Shown here: one piece after another, positions 42,444-51,353 of the stretch
Position numbering within the stretch: position 1 is the first letter of the stretch
Layout of the letters: each line of letters begins with the position of its first letter
From: Helicobacter enhydrae
GTDB taxonomy: Bacteria; Campylobacterota; Campylobacteria; Campylobacterales; Helicobacteraceae
Assembly: GCF_001693335.1 (NCBI RefSeq)
Contig: NZ_CP016503.1
Coordinates: forward strand, 1,116,001-1,180,000
Length of the DNA: 64,000 nucleotides
Direction: 5' to 3'
Program-made: the position numbers and the translations under genes
The notes under the pieces: model-generated
Told to the model about the DNA's origin: nothing
Databases searched by the model: none
The model's input: only the letters and a program-made list of their open reading frames with translations

Positions 42444-42606
42444 GCTCTTCCTCCATTCTCCCTACATGCTCCACCAAGCTTTCACAGATTGCCTCCAAGC
42501 TTGCCACTCTTTCCTCTAAGTTTGCCACTCTTTCTTCTAGCTCTCTCCCCCCATTTTCTACCCTCTCATTCTCTTCCCTTAACTTTTGAGCCTTTTCTCT
42601 ATTCAT
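42415..42606 (-). CDS. Small coiled-coil phage protein
   Basis: A 63-residue, highly charged protein. The heptad pattern RELEERVANLEERVASLEAI predicts a coiled coil with two near-identical heptad blocks. It overlaps the head-protein stop by four bases and the gp36-like start by 29 bp. No family was recognised. Confidence 0.6.
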   Translation of the reverse strand: MNREKAQKLREENERVENGGRELEERVANLEERVASLEAICESLVEHVGRMEEELEPKRAMEA

Positions 42607-43487
42607 TGCTCGCTTCCTTCACTTTTATAAGCAAGCTGCCACATTCCATACCCTGCATTATCTTCAGTATCCACTCCATAGAGGATTTCTTTGCTCATAA
42701 AATTGCGATCAGAGTTAGGCTTATCCAATGCGACAAATTCAGGCTTTTTATTCACCTGCAAAATGAAAGGCTTCACACTGCGACTTGTATCAAAGAGATA
42801 CCACGCCTTATCATTGCTCAAATGATCACACACCAAAAGCTCACACATTCCATAAGTGATATTGCTAGAGCCCTCTATTGTTTGAGCCTTGAGGATTTTG
42901 AGGGCTGTTGCCTCTAGTTCAGGAGGCACAACGAGCAAGTTAGGACGGATTCCAAGAGGAGTGCCATGAGAATTCACCAAACTCCTCATCTCCTTTCTTG
43001 CCTCCAAAAAGCTCTCCGCACTTAGCACCTTTGTTCCTTTGTTGCCAAAGCTCTGACTACCTACATTATGATCAGTGGCGAAAAACTTCTTCCCATCAAA
43101 ACAATCCCCATTATCCTCCAAAAGCTTGAAAATGAGTTGATTGTAGTGCATACTCACACTCTCTGCCAAACTCTGTATCTGTGGCTTGACAATCCCCAAA
43201 TTATCATAGATCAAATTATCCCTATGGATTTTGATTGTTGCCTCCCAATCTTTCTTTTTGATTGTGTAGTTGTGGGCTGAGAGTTCTTTGAGTGTTCTCT
43301 CTCCCACCCACTCTTTCATACTAGGAAGGTCTGCAATCCAGGCATAATCTGTCACGATGGTATTACTCAATACCTCAAGTGAGATCTTTTTGTAGTCATC
43401 ATTTTGCTTGACAAGGCTCTCATTAAACACCTTAGAAAAGCCCTTACTCACATTCTCCATAAAACTTGCGTCCAACTTATTTGGCAT
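42603..43487 (-). CDS. Mu-like major head protein (gpT)
   Basis: A 294-residue capsid subunit. The N-terminal DASFMENVSKGFSKVFNESL, the DYAWIADLPSMKEWVGERT segment and FDGKKFFATDHNVG match the Mu gpT family. It lies 10 bp after the protease/scaffold gene, as in Mu (I-T order), with GGAGAAAAAAATG at its start. Confidence 0.9.
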   Translation of the reverse strand: MPNKLDASFMENVSKGFSKVFNESLVKQNDDYKKISLEVLSNTIVTDYAWIADLPSMKEWVGERTLKELSAHNYTIKKKDWEATIKIHRDNLIYDNLGIVKPQIQSLAESVSMHYNQLIFKLLEDNGDCFDGKKFFATDHNVGSQSFGNKGTKVLSAESFLEARKEMRSLVNSHGTPLGIRPNLLVVPPELEATALKILKAQTIEGSSNITYGMCELLVCDHLSNDKAWYLFDTSRSVKPFILQVNKKPEFVALDKPNSDRNFMSKEILYGVDTEDNAGYGMWQLAYKSEGSEQ

Positions 43488-43497
43488 TTTTTTCTCC

Positions 43498-44310
43498 TTA
43501 ATCTAAATTTTCAAGCCCTAAACTTTGGGCGATTTTCTCTTTATCTGTGCTTTGCGTTGAGTTTTTTTGCAAATCCGCCAGATCACTTCCTTTCAAAACC
43601 TCCTTAGCCTCATAAGCACACATAGACAAAAAGCTCTCCAGTGCCTCACCGCTAAGTTTGCTAGCCTCCTCCTCTCTTTTTTTAAGCATTCTATTCCCCA
43701 TCAAAGCATTCTTGACTTTGGTGCTAGTGAGCTTGCTCTCATACTCTTTGATGATTGCCTCTTTTTCTTTTTCTAGCTCTTTGACTGAGGAGAGAAGCTT
43801 TTCATTCTCCTGCTTGAGTTGTTCAATCTCTGCCTTGAGCTCTTTATTCTCTTGCTTGAGCTTTTCATTCTCTTTTTGCATTCCCTCTCCCTCCTCTTTG
43901 GAGTTGAGGCTCTTTTTCAACAGATTGGGGTGGTTGACTAGTCCCACACTATGGATCCCTTTGACCACCATTGCCTCGCCTTGATATTCTGTCAAATATG
44001 CCGGTGAGAGATAGCGGTAGGCTTTGTTTTTTACTAGCTCCTCCCCCTTTGGCGTAAGCTCTAGCTTTGCATAGATTCCATCATCTTTTGCTTCCAAACT
44101 ATTAAGTGCAAACCACCCAACAGCCTCTCCTCCACAATGATCTACATCAAGCATCAGATCCACTCCACCTTTTTTGGTAGCCTTTATCACTTCTTCTGCA
44201 TTGATGGCAAACACTCTTCCATCTCTTCCGACAACCTTTTCTCCCACAGGAGAAATCTTGATTTTGTCATCTTTTGAGACTTCATTGAATTCGATCAAAA
44301 ACTCTCTCAT
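43498..44310 (-). CDS. Mu-like head protease and scaffold (gpI)
   Basis: A 270-residue protein. The N-terminal half (to about 135) resembles Mu gpI protease, with LMLDVDHCGGEAVGWF probably holding catalytic residues and YLSPAYL typical. The C-terminal half (about 145-210) is a long coiled coil, the scaffold part. It is divergent from the terminase small-subunit gene across a 124-bp promoter region. Confidence 0.85.
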   Translation of the reverse strand: MREFLIEFNEVSKDDKIKISPVGEKVVGRDGRVFAINAEEVIKATKKGGVDLMLDVDHCGGEAVGWFALNSLEAKDDGIYAKLELTPKGEELVKNKAYRYLSPAYLTEYQGEAMVVKGIHSVGLVNHPNLLKKSLNSKEEGEGMQKENEKLKQENKELKAEIEQLKQENEKLLSSVKELEKEKEAIIKEYESKLTSTKVKNALMGNRMLKKREEEASKLSGEALESFLSMCAYEAKEVLKGSDLADLQKNSTQSTDKEKIAQSLGLENLD

Positions 44311-44434
44311 TCCCGCTCCTTATTTTTTTGATTGGAATTCTAAATGGAGGCAAGCCCCCAATTTTGCGAATTTTTCCTCAAAATAACGATTAGGACTAGG
44401 TAAAAATTCCACTCTTAAGAAAAAGGAGGAGGAT
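44311..44434. promoter_or_regulatory. Divergent promoter region of the late genes
   Basis: This AT-rich gap separates the leftward I-T-lysis block from the rightward terminase-portal block. Late promoters must lie here, but no clear -35/-10 pair or activator site could be assigned. A strong AAGGAGGAGGA box precedes the rightward gene. Confidence 0.4.
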
Positions 44435-44902
44435 TTGAACCCACAACGCCAAGAAATCAAAAATGCTTATCTCAAAGGAAAAGAGATTAGTTCTATTTGC
44501 ACACTTTTTGACATCACGCGCTCGACTTTTTACTACCACAAGAAAAAAGCCAAAGAAGCAGGAGATGATTGGGATGAAGCGTTTTTGAGAGAAAAAAGAG
44601 GAGAGGAGGAAATAAAAGCAAGTGAGGAATATTTTCTTGCCACCCTCATTGCCTCTTTTGAAAAAGCATTGCTAGAAGGTGCTAACCCCTCCTTAGAGAA
44701 GCTCAACAAATACGCCCAAACTTATTGGAAACTCAAAGCCCCCAAAAACGATGATGAGTTCAAACTCAAAGACAAACTTAGAGAAAAAGCAGAGCTCACC
44801 ATCAAAGAGTTAGCCCATCTTGCCCTAGAGCTTGAGCAAAAAGAAGTGATAGATTTTTTGAGCACACACCACGAGGAAATCATCAAAAGGGTTTTTAAAT
44901 GA
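44435..44902 (+). CDS. Terminase small subunit-like (DUF1804) protein
   Basis: A 155-residue protein starting at TTG 44435 after AAGGAGGAGGA. The N-terminal helix-turn-helix (KGKEISSICTLFDITRSTFYYHKKKA) is followed by a helical region, as in the DUF1804 proteins that precede large terminases in Mu-like phages. It probably recognises packaging DNA. Confidence 0.75.
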   Translation: MNPQRQEIKNAYLKGKEISSICTLFDITRSTFYYHKKKAKEAGDDWDEAFLREKRGEEEIKASEEYFLATLIASFEKALLEGANPSLEKLNKYAQTYWKLKAPKNDDEFKLKDKLREKAELTIKELAHLALELEQKEVIDFLSTHHEEIIKRVFK

Positions 44903-44916
44903 AAACCAAAACCCCC

Positions 44917-44955
44917 TTTAAAACCCCTTTAAATCCCTTTAAAATCGTTTTAAAA
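44917..44955 (+). repeat. Phased TTTAAA array, site A
   Basis: Four TTTAAA hexamers lie at 44917, 44928, 44938 and 44949, 10-11 bp apart, each after a C-rich triplet. The array fills the gap between the two terminase genes. Similar arrays occur at 51770 and 57345, only in the prophage. Confidence 0.8.
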
Positions 44956-44968
44956 CATAAGGGGCGAT

Positions 44969-46498
44969 ATGAATAACCTCAAAGAACTCCAAAGCTTTTT
45001 AAAAGCACTTCCTGCATTAAATGACAAAGACAAAGCAAAAAGAGTGCAAAAAGCCAAAACTGATTTTCGATTTTTTGTCCAAACCTACCTCTCCCACCAT
45101 GTAAGCCCCACCGAAACTTCTCTGTTTAGAAACTACATCTATGACCACCTTGAGGACTTATCCCAAAAACACAACAAGATTTTGATAGAAGCCTACAGAG
45201 GAGGAGCCAAAACCACACTCATCACGCGTCTTTTCTCTCTTTGGAAACTCCTAAGGGGAGACAAACGCTATCTCATCATTATTAGCTCCACTCTAGATCT
45301 AGCCAAAGAGAGTATCGAGCTACTCTCCCTTGAGATTCAAGAAAACATAAGGCTAAAAAGCGACTTTTCCCTCACTCCCTTCCTCAGTGCCACAAGTGAA
45401 GAGATGAGCTTTTGTTGCGATGGCATTCCTTGCAAACTCAAAGCCTTTGGAGCAGGCAAAAAACTAAGGGGGACAAACTTTCTAAGTATGCGTCCAGATT
45501 TGGTGGTTTGTGATGATATCGAAAACGATGAAAATGTCACAAGCTCCACCCAGCGAGACAAACTCTACTCTTGGTTCAACAAAGCTGTTTTAAAGCTCCC
45601 AGCTAGGACCAACCCCACTTACAACATCATCATTGTAGGCACTATTCTCCACTACGACTCTTTGCTCAAAAGGATTGAAAAAAGGAGCGATTTCTACTTC
45701 AAATCCTTCCCCCTAGTGATCAATTTCCCAAGCAATCTAGATGAGCTCCACAAAGAAAACCTTAGCTCCTTCCTCCCTCTAGATTTCCTCCTTGATGATC
45801 CTAGTATCAAAGCAAGCGATGTGTTAAGCGACTATCTAGAAGACAAAAGCTCCTTTATGAGCGAATTCCAAAACCAACCTCTAGACAGAGAAAACGCCCC
45901 TCTAAGCTCTTTTAGCACCTATGAGGTTTTACCCTCCCAAATTGATTGTATCTATATTGGGATTGATCCCTCTTTGGGCAAAGCAAGGAGTGATTATTTT
46001 GCTTTGAGCTTTTTGCATTACTCTAAACCTCTCAAGCAATTCTTTTGGGAAGCTCATGGATACAAAATCACCCCAGATCTAATGATTGAAAAAATCCTAG
46101 ACCTCACGCTCAAAAAGCTCAAAATCTGCAAAAAGATTATGATTGCTTGTGAAAGCATCGCATTCCAAGAGTTTTTCAAAGACAGCCTCAAAAAAGCCTT
46201 CTATGAGCAAAACCTAATCCTCCCAATCATTGGGGTTAAACCCACAGCCCACAAAGAAGTCCGCCTAGATAGCCTCTCCCCACTTCTTTCCTCCTCTATT
46301 TTTCTCATTGACCAAAAAAGCACCCTTTTGCAAGAGGAGCTCTCTACCTATCCCAAATGTGCCCACGATGATTTGCTTGATAGTGGAGACATTGCCTATC
46401 TTGCATTTATGCACTCAAGCGTGTGCGATTACAAAAACGCCAAAATCTCCTCCAAACTCAAAGGGAGATTCCAATCCATCAAAGAAAGGTATAGCTAA
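44969..46498 (+). CDS. Terminase large subunit (Mu gp28-like)
   Basis: A 509-residue packaging motor. The ATPase part has YRGGAKTTLITRLF (Walker A-like), Walker B LVVCDDIEND and coupling motif. The nuclease part has YIGIDPSLGKARSDYFAL and ACESIAFQEFF, and ends with HDDLLDSGDIAYLA. The stop overlaps the portal start by one base. Confidence 0.9.
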   Translation: MNNLKELQSFLKALPALNDKDKAKRVQKAKTDFRFFVQTYLSHHVSPTETSLFRNYIYDHLEDLSQKHNKILIEAYRGGAKTTLITRLFSLWKLLRGDKRYLIIISSTLDLAKESIELLSLEIQENIRLKSDFSLTPFLSATSEEMSFCCDGIPCKLKAFGAGKKLRGTNFLSMRPDLVVCDDIENDENVTSSTQRDKLYSWFNKAVLKLPARTNPTYNIIIVGTILHYDSLLKRIEKRSDFYFKSFPLVINFPSNLDELHKENLSSFLPLDFLLDDPSIKASDVLSDYLEDKSSFMSEFQNQPLDRENAPLSSFSTYEVLPSQIDCIYIGIDPSLGKARSDYFALSFLHYSKPLKQFFWEAHGYKITPDLMIEKILDLTLKKLKICKKIMIACESIAFQEFFKDSLKKAFYEQNLILPIIGVKPTAHKEVRLDSLSPLLSSSIFLIDQKSTLLQEELSTYPKCAHDDLLDSGDIAYLAFMHSSVCDYKNAKISSKLKGRFQSIKERYS

Positions 46499-47871
46499 TG
46501 TTTAAATTTTTCAAAAAGAAAAGAGCCACACTGATGCTCAACCCCAACTCCAAAACCACACTAGGAGGGATCAGTTACTCTTTGACCAAAAAAGCCCTCA
46601 AAGAGCAAGACCTAAACGCCTTTATCTCTATTTTTGACTACCTCCTCGCCACAGACACACAAATTTCAAGCGAGATTTACAAACGCAAAAGTGCTCTCAC
46701 CTCTCTCCCTCTAGTCTGCACTTCCACCGACACTGCCCAAGAGGCTTTCATCACCTCCCTTATCCACAAACACTCCTTTAGGAGATTCCTATTTGATTGC
46801 TCTAGCTCTATCGCTTATGGCTTTTCTGCCTTTATTTTGGAATGGAGCAAAGAGGGCGAGTTTTTCTACCCCTCCCCTAGACTGATTCCTCATTCCTATA
46901 TCCAAGAGGAGAGAGGTGAGCTTTTTGTATATAACTCAGGAGCAAAAATCTATCTCAAAGATAGAAGCGATGTGTGGCTGATTTACCACCCCACAGATAG
47001 TGGAGACCTCCTCAAAAGCTCTTTGATGCACAAAGTCTGTATCATTGCCTCACTCAAAGCTTCTGTAGTTTCCAAAAATATGCTTTTCTTTGACTCTCTC
47101 TCTATCCCTCCCCTCATCATCAGATCAGATGCCATCAATGACGAAGAAAATGCCAAAGAAATCCTAGAGAGTGCTCTAGAGCTTAGAAGCAATGGAGTGG
47201 CACTCTTTGCACAAAACGACATTCTAGAGCTCCTAAGCTCCCCCCAAGACAAAGGAAACTTCCTAGAGTTTATCCGCTATTGTGATGAATGTATCTCCAA
47301 AGTCATCACAGGGCAGGTTTTGGCAGGCAACTCCACCCTCAATGGCACCCAAGCCCTAGGCAAAGTGCACGAAAAAATCATGCAAGGCATTAGCGAGCAC
47401 GATAGTTTGCTTTTGGGAGAAAGCGTGCAAAACCTCATAGAGCTGACTCTAAGCCTCAACTTCTCAAATCCTGCCCCCTTTTCCTTTGGCTTTGACTCCA
47501 ATACCGAAATCGATGAAAAAACCCAAAGCGAGGTATATCTCAATCTTACAGGTATGGGATATGAGATCCCTATTGAGCATCTAGAGAAAACCTTCAAAAT
47601 CAAAGGGCTAAAAAAGCTAGACCCCACCCCAAATCTCAACCACACTCTCTCCCTAGAAGCCAACCAAACCAAACACTCCCTCCCCCTAGACAAATTCAAG
47701 CTCCCATTGCCCACGATCTTAGAGTCTCTCATCAATGAGAGCTCAAGCTTTGAGGAAGTGCAAGAGAAAATCTTAGAGAGATTTAATGCAGCAGAGATTG
47801 AAGCACTAGAGGAGGAGTTGATGAAATACCTCACAAATGCTACAATCAAAGGGGCGCTCAATGAGGCTTAA
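46498..47871 (+). CDS. Portal protein (DUF935, Mu gp29-like)
   Basis: A 457-residue portal subunit. SLTKKALKEQDLNAFISIFDYLLATD, KRKSALTSLPL and VITGQVLAGNSTLNGTQALGKVHEKI match the DUF935 portal family. It forms the DNA entry ring. MuF follows directly, starting at 47872 with no gap. Confidence 0.9.
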   Translation: MFKFFKKKRATLMLNPNSKTTLGGISYSLTKKALKEQDLNAFISIFDYLLATDTQISSEIYKRKSALTSLPLVCTSTDTAQEAFITSLIHKHSFRRFLFDCSSSIAYGFSAFILEWSKEGEFFYPSPRLIPHSYIQEERGELFVYNSGAKIYLKDRSDVWLIYHPTDSGDLLKSSLMHKVCIIASLKASVVSKNMLFFDSLSIPPLIIRSDAINDEENAKEILESALELRSNGVALFAQNDILELLSSPQDKGNFLEFIRYCDECISKVITGQVLAGNSTLNGTQALGKVHEKIMQGISEHDSLLLGESVQNLIELTLSLNFSNPAPFSFGFDSNTEIDEKTQSEVYLNLTGMGYEIPIEHLEKTFKIKGLKKLDPTPNLNHTLSLEANQTKHSLPLDKFKLPLPTILESLINESSSFEEVQEKILERFNAAEIEALEEELMKYLTNATIKGALNEA

Positions 47872-48615
47872 ATGCTAGATTTTACCACCCCTCCTTTGCA
47901 GGCTATTGCCTATCTTTTGAGCAAAAAACCCCTTGCTTTGAGAGACAAAGCAGACTTCAGACACCACACCGCTCAAACTGCCTTCACCATTAGTGGGATT
48001 ACAAATATTGACCGCTTGAGTGCATTCCAAAACTCCATAGCTCTTGCAATGCTCAAAGGGCAGAGTTTTTCAGAGTGGAAAAAGGCAAATGCAAACTTGA
48101 TAGAGGGTTGGGAGGGAGCAAACCCCAAAAGACTAAAGAAAATCTATGCCCACAATCTCAAAAACGCCTACGCGTCAGGGAGAAAGATGGAGATGATGAG
48201 CCGTCCAGCTTTTAAAACCCCCAAAGATAGAGAGGGGATAGAAGATGGTTGGTTTTTTAGATTTTCCTGCGTTCTTGACTCTGCGACAAGACCCACCCAT
48301 CGTGTTTTGCACGGGACAATCTTACCTAGGAATCACTCCTTTTGGGACACCCACACCCCTCCACTTGATTGGGGCTGCCGTTGTAGGATTGATATTTTTA
48401 GCTCCTATGATTTAGAGCAAAAAGGTTGGACTCCTTCCTCCACCCCACCCATTAGCTCTATTGCCAACCCCTTTGCCTCCTCCTCCACTAGCTCCCACTT
48501 AGCCCACATCATCGCCAAAAAGCTAGAAGCCCACTCCCACAACAAAACCGCCTCAAAAGCTCTCCACTCATTGCAAACAGAGCTAAAAAAAGAGAGAAAA
48601 CCTTCAAAGCTCTAA
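47872..48615 (+). CDS. Phage head morphogenesis protein MuF (zero-frame product)
   Basis: A 247-residue protein of the Mu gp30/SPP1 gp7 family. The conserved core is DSATRPTHRVLHG...HTPPLDWGCRCRID. It links portal and capsid assembly. The last codons contain the slippery run A AAA AAA at 48585-48591, after which the zero frame ends in 24 bp. The -1 frame continues into a separate domain of about 150 residues, so this may be the short product of a frameshift pair. Confidence 0.88.
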   Translation: MLDFTTPPLQAIAYLLSKKPLALRDKADFRHHTAQTAFTISGITNIDRLSAFQNSIALAMLKGQSFSEWKKANANLIEGWEGANPKRLKKIYAHNLKNAYASGRKMEMMSRPAFKTPKDREGIEDGWFFRFSCVLDSATRPTHRVLHGTILPRNHSFWDTHTPPLDWGCRCRIDIFSSYDLEQKGWTPSSTPPISSIANPFASSSTSSHLAHIIAKKLEAHSHNKTASKALHSLQTELKKERKPSKL

Positions 48616-49040
48616 GGAGGCTTTATGATAGCCCTGATCTAAAAACCCCTTACTCTATTGGCTCTATCCCCAGCACCCTCACTTCTCTTTTGGGGCCAAA
48701 AGAAGTGGGGATTGTTGCAGATACGATGAGACGCCACAAGAGCAAACACCCAGAGATTGACGCCTTTGACTACAGCCTCATTCCCTACATACTAGAAAAC
48801 ATTGATTCTCTCTATACAGATCCCAAAGATGAGCGTTACCTCATTCTTATAAGCAAAAAGTTTGACAGACATTATCGTTTGGCTCTAAAACACATCAAAG
48901 AGAAAAATGAAATATGGGTGAGTTCTTTGGTAGGAATTGATAGTGAAAAAAAGATTTTAAGAGAAAAAAGAAAGCTAGAGAGAAACAAAACCTTAGTCGT
49001 GGTAAAGGATAGACCCACGCCCTATGCTCCTATGAGGTAG
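48591..49040 (+). CDS. MuF C-terminal domain in the -1 frame, PBECR-type nuclease candidate
   Basis: About 149 codons are open in the -1 frame directly behind the A7 run of MuF (REKTFKALRRLYDSPD...). The frame runs without interruption to a TAG at 49040. The end region DERYLILISKKFDRHYRLAL and EIWVSSLVGID looks like the barnase/EndoU/colicin/RelE-fold tips often fused to MuF proteins. A separate TTG start at 48690 exists but would drop the linker. A frameshift fusion of about 390 residues is the favoured reading. Confidence 0.6.
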   Translation, partial: REKTFKALRRLYDSPDLKTPYSIGSIPSTLTSLLGPKEVGIVADTMRRHKSKHPEIDAFDYSLIPYILENIDSLYTDPKDERYLILISKKFDRHYRLALKHIKEKNEIWVSSLVGIDSEKKILREKRKLERNKTLVVVKDRPTPYAPMR

Positions 49041-49106
49041 AGAAGTGTCTCAAGCTGACTCCTTGCTTTTCCTAAGGCAGCTAAATTTTATTAGAGAAAG
49101 GTAAAT

Positions 49107-49895
49107 ATGTTTTTTGCAAATTTGAGTGGGGGGCGTGATAGCACTGCAATGGTTATCAGATGGCTAGAGTTAGGAAAACCTCTTGATTTTATACTCTTTT
49201 GTGATACAGGTTATGAGTTCCCTCAAATGCACGACTATATCCAAAAGCTAGATTCATACTTGCAGAAAGAATTCAACAAACAAATCACAAAGATTGACAA
49301 AACCAAAGAGATTGAGCATTGGAGCTTCGCTTACCCCATCACAAGAGGAGAGCACAAAGGGAAGTTGAGGGGATTGCCAAAAATGCTAGGACCTTCTTTT
49401 TGCACCAGAGAAACCAAAGCAAAACCCAGCAAAGAGTTTATCCTCTCCCAATCTCCCCAAAAATTCAAAAACAACATTCTTATAGGCTACACTTACGATG
49501 AAGTGGAGAAGGGCAGAGTCTCAAACCTAGACTATGGCATCTCTATCTACCCCCTCCACCAATGGAAATGGAATGAAAAAGAGATAGATGTTTTTTTGAA
49601 AAAACGCCAACTTTTCAACCCACTCTACAACCACTTCCAAAGAACAGGGTGCTTTTTCTGCCCCAAACAAAGCAAAAAAAGCCTTTTTACCCTTTGGAAA
49701 TATTATCCAGAGCTTTATCAAATCGCACTTGATATGGAAAAAAGGGCAAAAGAGCTCAATTGTATCAACCAAACCTTTAAGCCAAAAAGCCTTCTTGAGT
49801 ATGCCAAAGAATTTGCCAAAGAATTCCAATATGCCAAAGAATTCCAAACGCCAGATATTGCACTAGACCATCAAAACTGCTTTTGTGGAAAATGA
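49107..49895 (+). CDS. PP-loop protein, PAPS-reductase/DndC-like
   Basis: A 262-residue protein. The PP-loop FANLSGGRDSTAMVIRWLE lies at residues 4-22, FCDTGYEFP follows, and there is a C-terminal zinc-like cluster GCFFCPKQS and a final CFCGK. Similar enzymes adenylate substrates in sulfate assimilation, tRNA thiolation or DNA modification, and phages often carry them. It sits inside the head block between MuF and G. Its substrate is unknown. Confidence 0.75.
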   Translation: MFFANLSGGRDSTAMVIRWLELGKPLDFILFCDTGYEFPQMHDYIQKLDSYLQKEFNKQITKIDKTKEIEHWSFAYPITRGEHKGKLRGLPKMLGPSFCTRETKAKPSKEFILSQSPQKFKNNILIGYTYDEVEKGRVSNLDYGISIYPLHQWKWNEKEIDVFLKKRQLFNPLYNHFQRTGCFFCPKQSKKSLFTLWKYYPELYQIALDMEKRAKELNCINQTFKPKSLLEYAKEFAKEFQYAKEFQTPDIALDHQNCFCGK

Positions 49896-49896
49896 T

Positions 49897-50325
49897 ATGA
49901 AAGATTTAAACTCTCTCTCTGCCTTTTTGCAAGATCTAAGCAAAAAAGCCCAAGACCTCACCCCCATTCTCTACCACACCCAAGACGCCCTTTACCAAAA
50001 AACTATGGATTCCTTTGAAAAAGAGAGAGATCCCTTTGGCAATCCTTGGGCTCCCACCAAAAAGAAAAAACCACTCAAGCAAAAAATCCTACAAGACACA
50101 GGAGTGCTGAAAGCTAGTATCATAGCTAGAAACAATAGAGTGGATAAAGTGAGCATTGGAAGCAACCTAAGCTATGCTCCCATTCATCAGTTTGGAGGGC
50201 ACGCAGGCAAAGGGGGAAAGGCTTTTATCCCCCCTAGAGCCTATCTCCCCACCCACAAAGGCAAAATCCCAGGGGATCTAAAGAGAAGTATCAAGCAGGC
50301 AATCAAGAAGCATTTTGGATTTTAA
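49897..50325 (+). CDS. Phage virion morphogenesis protein (Mu gpG-like)
   Basis: A 142-residue protein starting MKDLNSLSAFLQDLSKKA. RDPFGNPWAPTKKKK, LQDTGVLKASI, YAPIHQFGGHAGK and FIPPRAYLP are the signature of the phage virion morphogenesis (gpG) family, involved in tail-completion and head-tail joining. It is the only tail-related gene seen in the element. The ATG at 49897 lies one base after the previous stop; a GTG at 49885 is an alternative. Confidence 0.85.
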   Translation: MKDLNSLSAFLQDLSKKAQDLTPILYHTQDALYQKTMDSFEKERDPFGNPWAPTKKKKPLKQKILQDTGVLKASIIARNNRVDKVSIGSNLSYAPIHQFGGHAGKGGKAFIPPRAYLPTHKGKIPGDLKRSIKQAIKKHFGF

Positions 50326-50646
50326 TCACTCCCCAGTGACGATCACTTTGTACTTTCCAAAAATCCCAAGCACATTCAAAGACTCTCCATCCACATAATG
50401 AACCTTTTTGATCCCTGCACTCTTTGCTGCAGTCTCAATACTACAATCCCCTGTTGCAAAACCAAGAATGACTATACATTCAGCCTCGCCCACTTTCTTT
50501 TTGCTCTCATCAATCGTTTCCCCAGTAGCCATAATGGCGGATTTTGTTCCTGTATAAAATGAACCAATAGCCGGTGAAGTGACTTGCGAACATCCAATAA
50601 ACAACAATCCTGATGTGATGAGCGTTCCATAAATCAAAGTTTTCAT
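50326..50646 (-). CDS. TRL-like lipoprotein
   Basis: A 106-residue predicted lipoprotein with a signal peptide ending GLLFIGCSQ. The mature sequence has VGEAECIVILGFATGDCSIETAAKSAGIKKVHYVDGES, close to the TRL family (small envelope lipoproteins found beside tRNA genes and elsewhere). It is convergent with gpG and looks like a lysogenic-conversion cargo gene. Confidence 0.65.
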   Translation of the reverse strand: MKTLIYGTLITSGLLFIGCSQVTSPAIGSFYTGTKSAIMATGETIDESKKKVGEAECIVILGFATGDCSIETAAKSAGIKKVHYVDGESLNVLGIFGKYKVIVTGE

Positions 50647-50712
50647 TTTTTTCCTTCTTTATAGTTTGGGTGCAGGATTTTATAAAAAACCCCAAAAAAT
50701 GTCAAAAATACA

Positions 50713-50952
50713 TCAAGATAGACTATTCCTATTCCACTCCCTCACAATCTTCTCCACACTCCTCACACTCAGATTGTATTTGTGAGCCAAAAAAACCTTA
50801 TTATACCCATTATACTCCTCCAAGATTTGCTCCCTCACACTTGGGATCACTTTGGGCACATAGATATTCACCCCTCCATATTTCTTGCAGATTTTCTCCC
50901 AACTCATTCCCTCTTTATAACTCTCACAGATCTCTTTGAGCACGCCTCTCAT
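50713..50952 (-). CDS. Mor-type middle/late transcription activator
   Basis: A 79-residue protein starting MRGVLKEICESYKEGMSWE. The beta-strand GGVNIYVPK, the N-cap REQILEEYNGYN and the helix-turn-helix VFLAHKYNLSVRSVEKIVREW are those of Mor/C activators. It switches on late genes in Mu. The start overlaps the gemA stop. TGTCAAAAA at 50700 lies just after its end. Confidence 0.8.
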   Translation of the reverse strand: MRGVLKEICESYKEGMSWEKICKKYGGVNIYVPKVIPSVREQILEEYNGYNKVFLAHKYNLSVRSVEKIVREWNRNSLS

Positions 50953-51353
50953 TGTCTCTCCCTTTTGATTTTTTCTAGTCCGATGATGATCTTTGTCTTT
51001 TCTTTTGTGCTGCATTCCTCTAGCGTTCTTTTCTTAGTTTGGCGATAGATAAACTCACCAATCATTCCCCTCATTCCCAAATCCTCAAGCAACAAAGCGA
51101 TCTTTTGATCTTGTCTAGAGCCAAAAAGCATCACTCTCCCTCTGATATCTTTGCCCCTCCCATTCTCATATCCATTTAGACTATCAATCAAAGAGAGGAG
51201 TTCCTCTATTCCAAGCTCCTTAGAGCTACTCACCCCAAACCTCACATATAGATAATCCCCCCAAGCTTGAGCACCCTTGATTTCTTTGTATTTTGGGTGG
51301 GTGTGGATTTTTCTCAAAAGTGCATTACGATATTGCCTTTGTTTCTCTGTCAT
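50949..51353 (-). CDS. Mu GemA-like (gp16, DUF1018) protein
   Basis: A 134-residue protein. The N-terminal half has RQYRNALLRKIHTHPKYKEI and YLYVRFGVSSSKELGIEELLSLI, and the region before Mor is where GemA lies in Mu. GemA alters gyrase activity and host gene expression in Mu. It overlaps the upstream gene by 29 bp. Confidence 0.75.
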   Translation of the reverse strand: MTEKQRQYRNALLRKIHTHPKYKEIKGAQAWGDYLYVRFGVSSSKELGIEELLSLIDSLNGYENGRGKDIRGRVMLFGSRQDQKIALLLEDLGMRGMIGEFIYRQTKKRTLEECSTKEKTKIIIGLEKIKRERQ

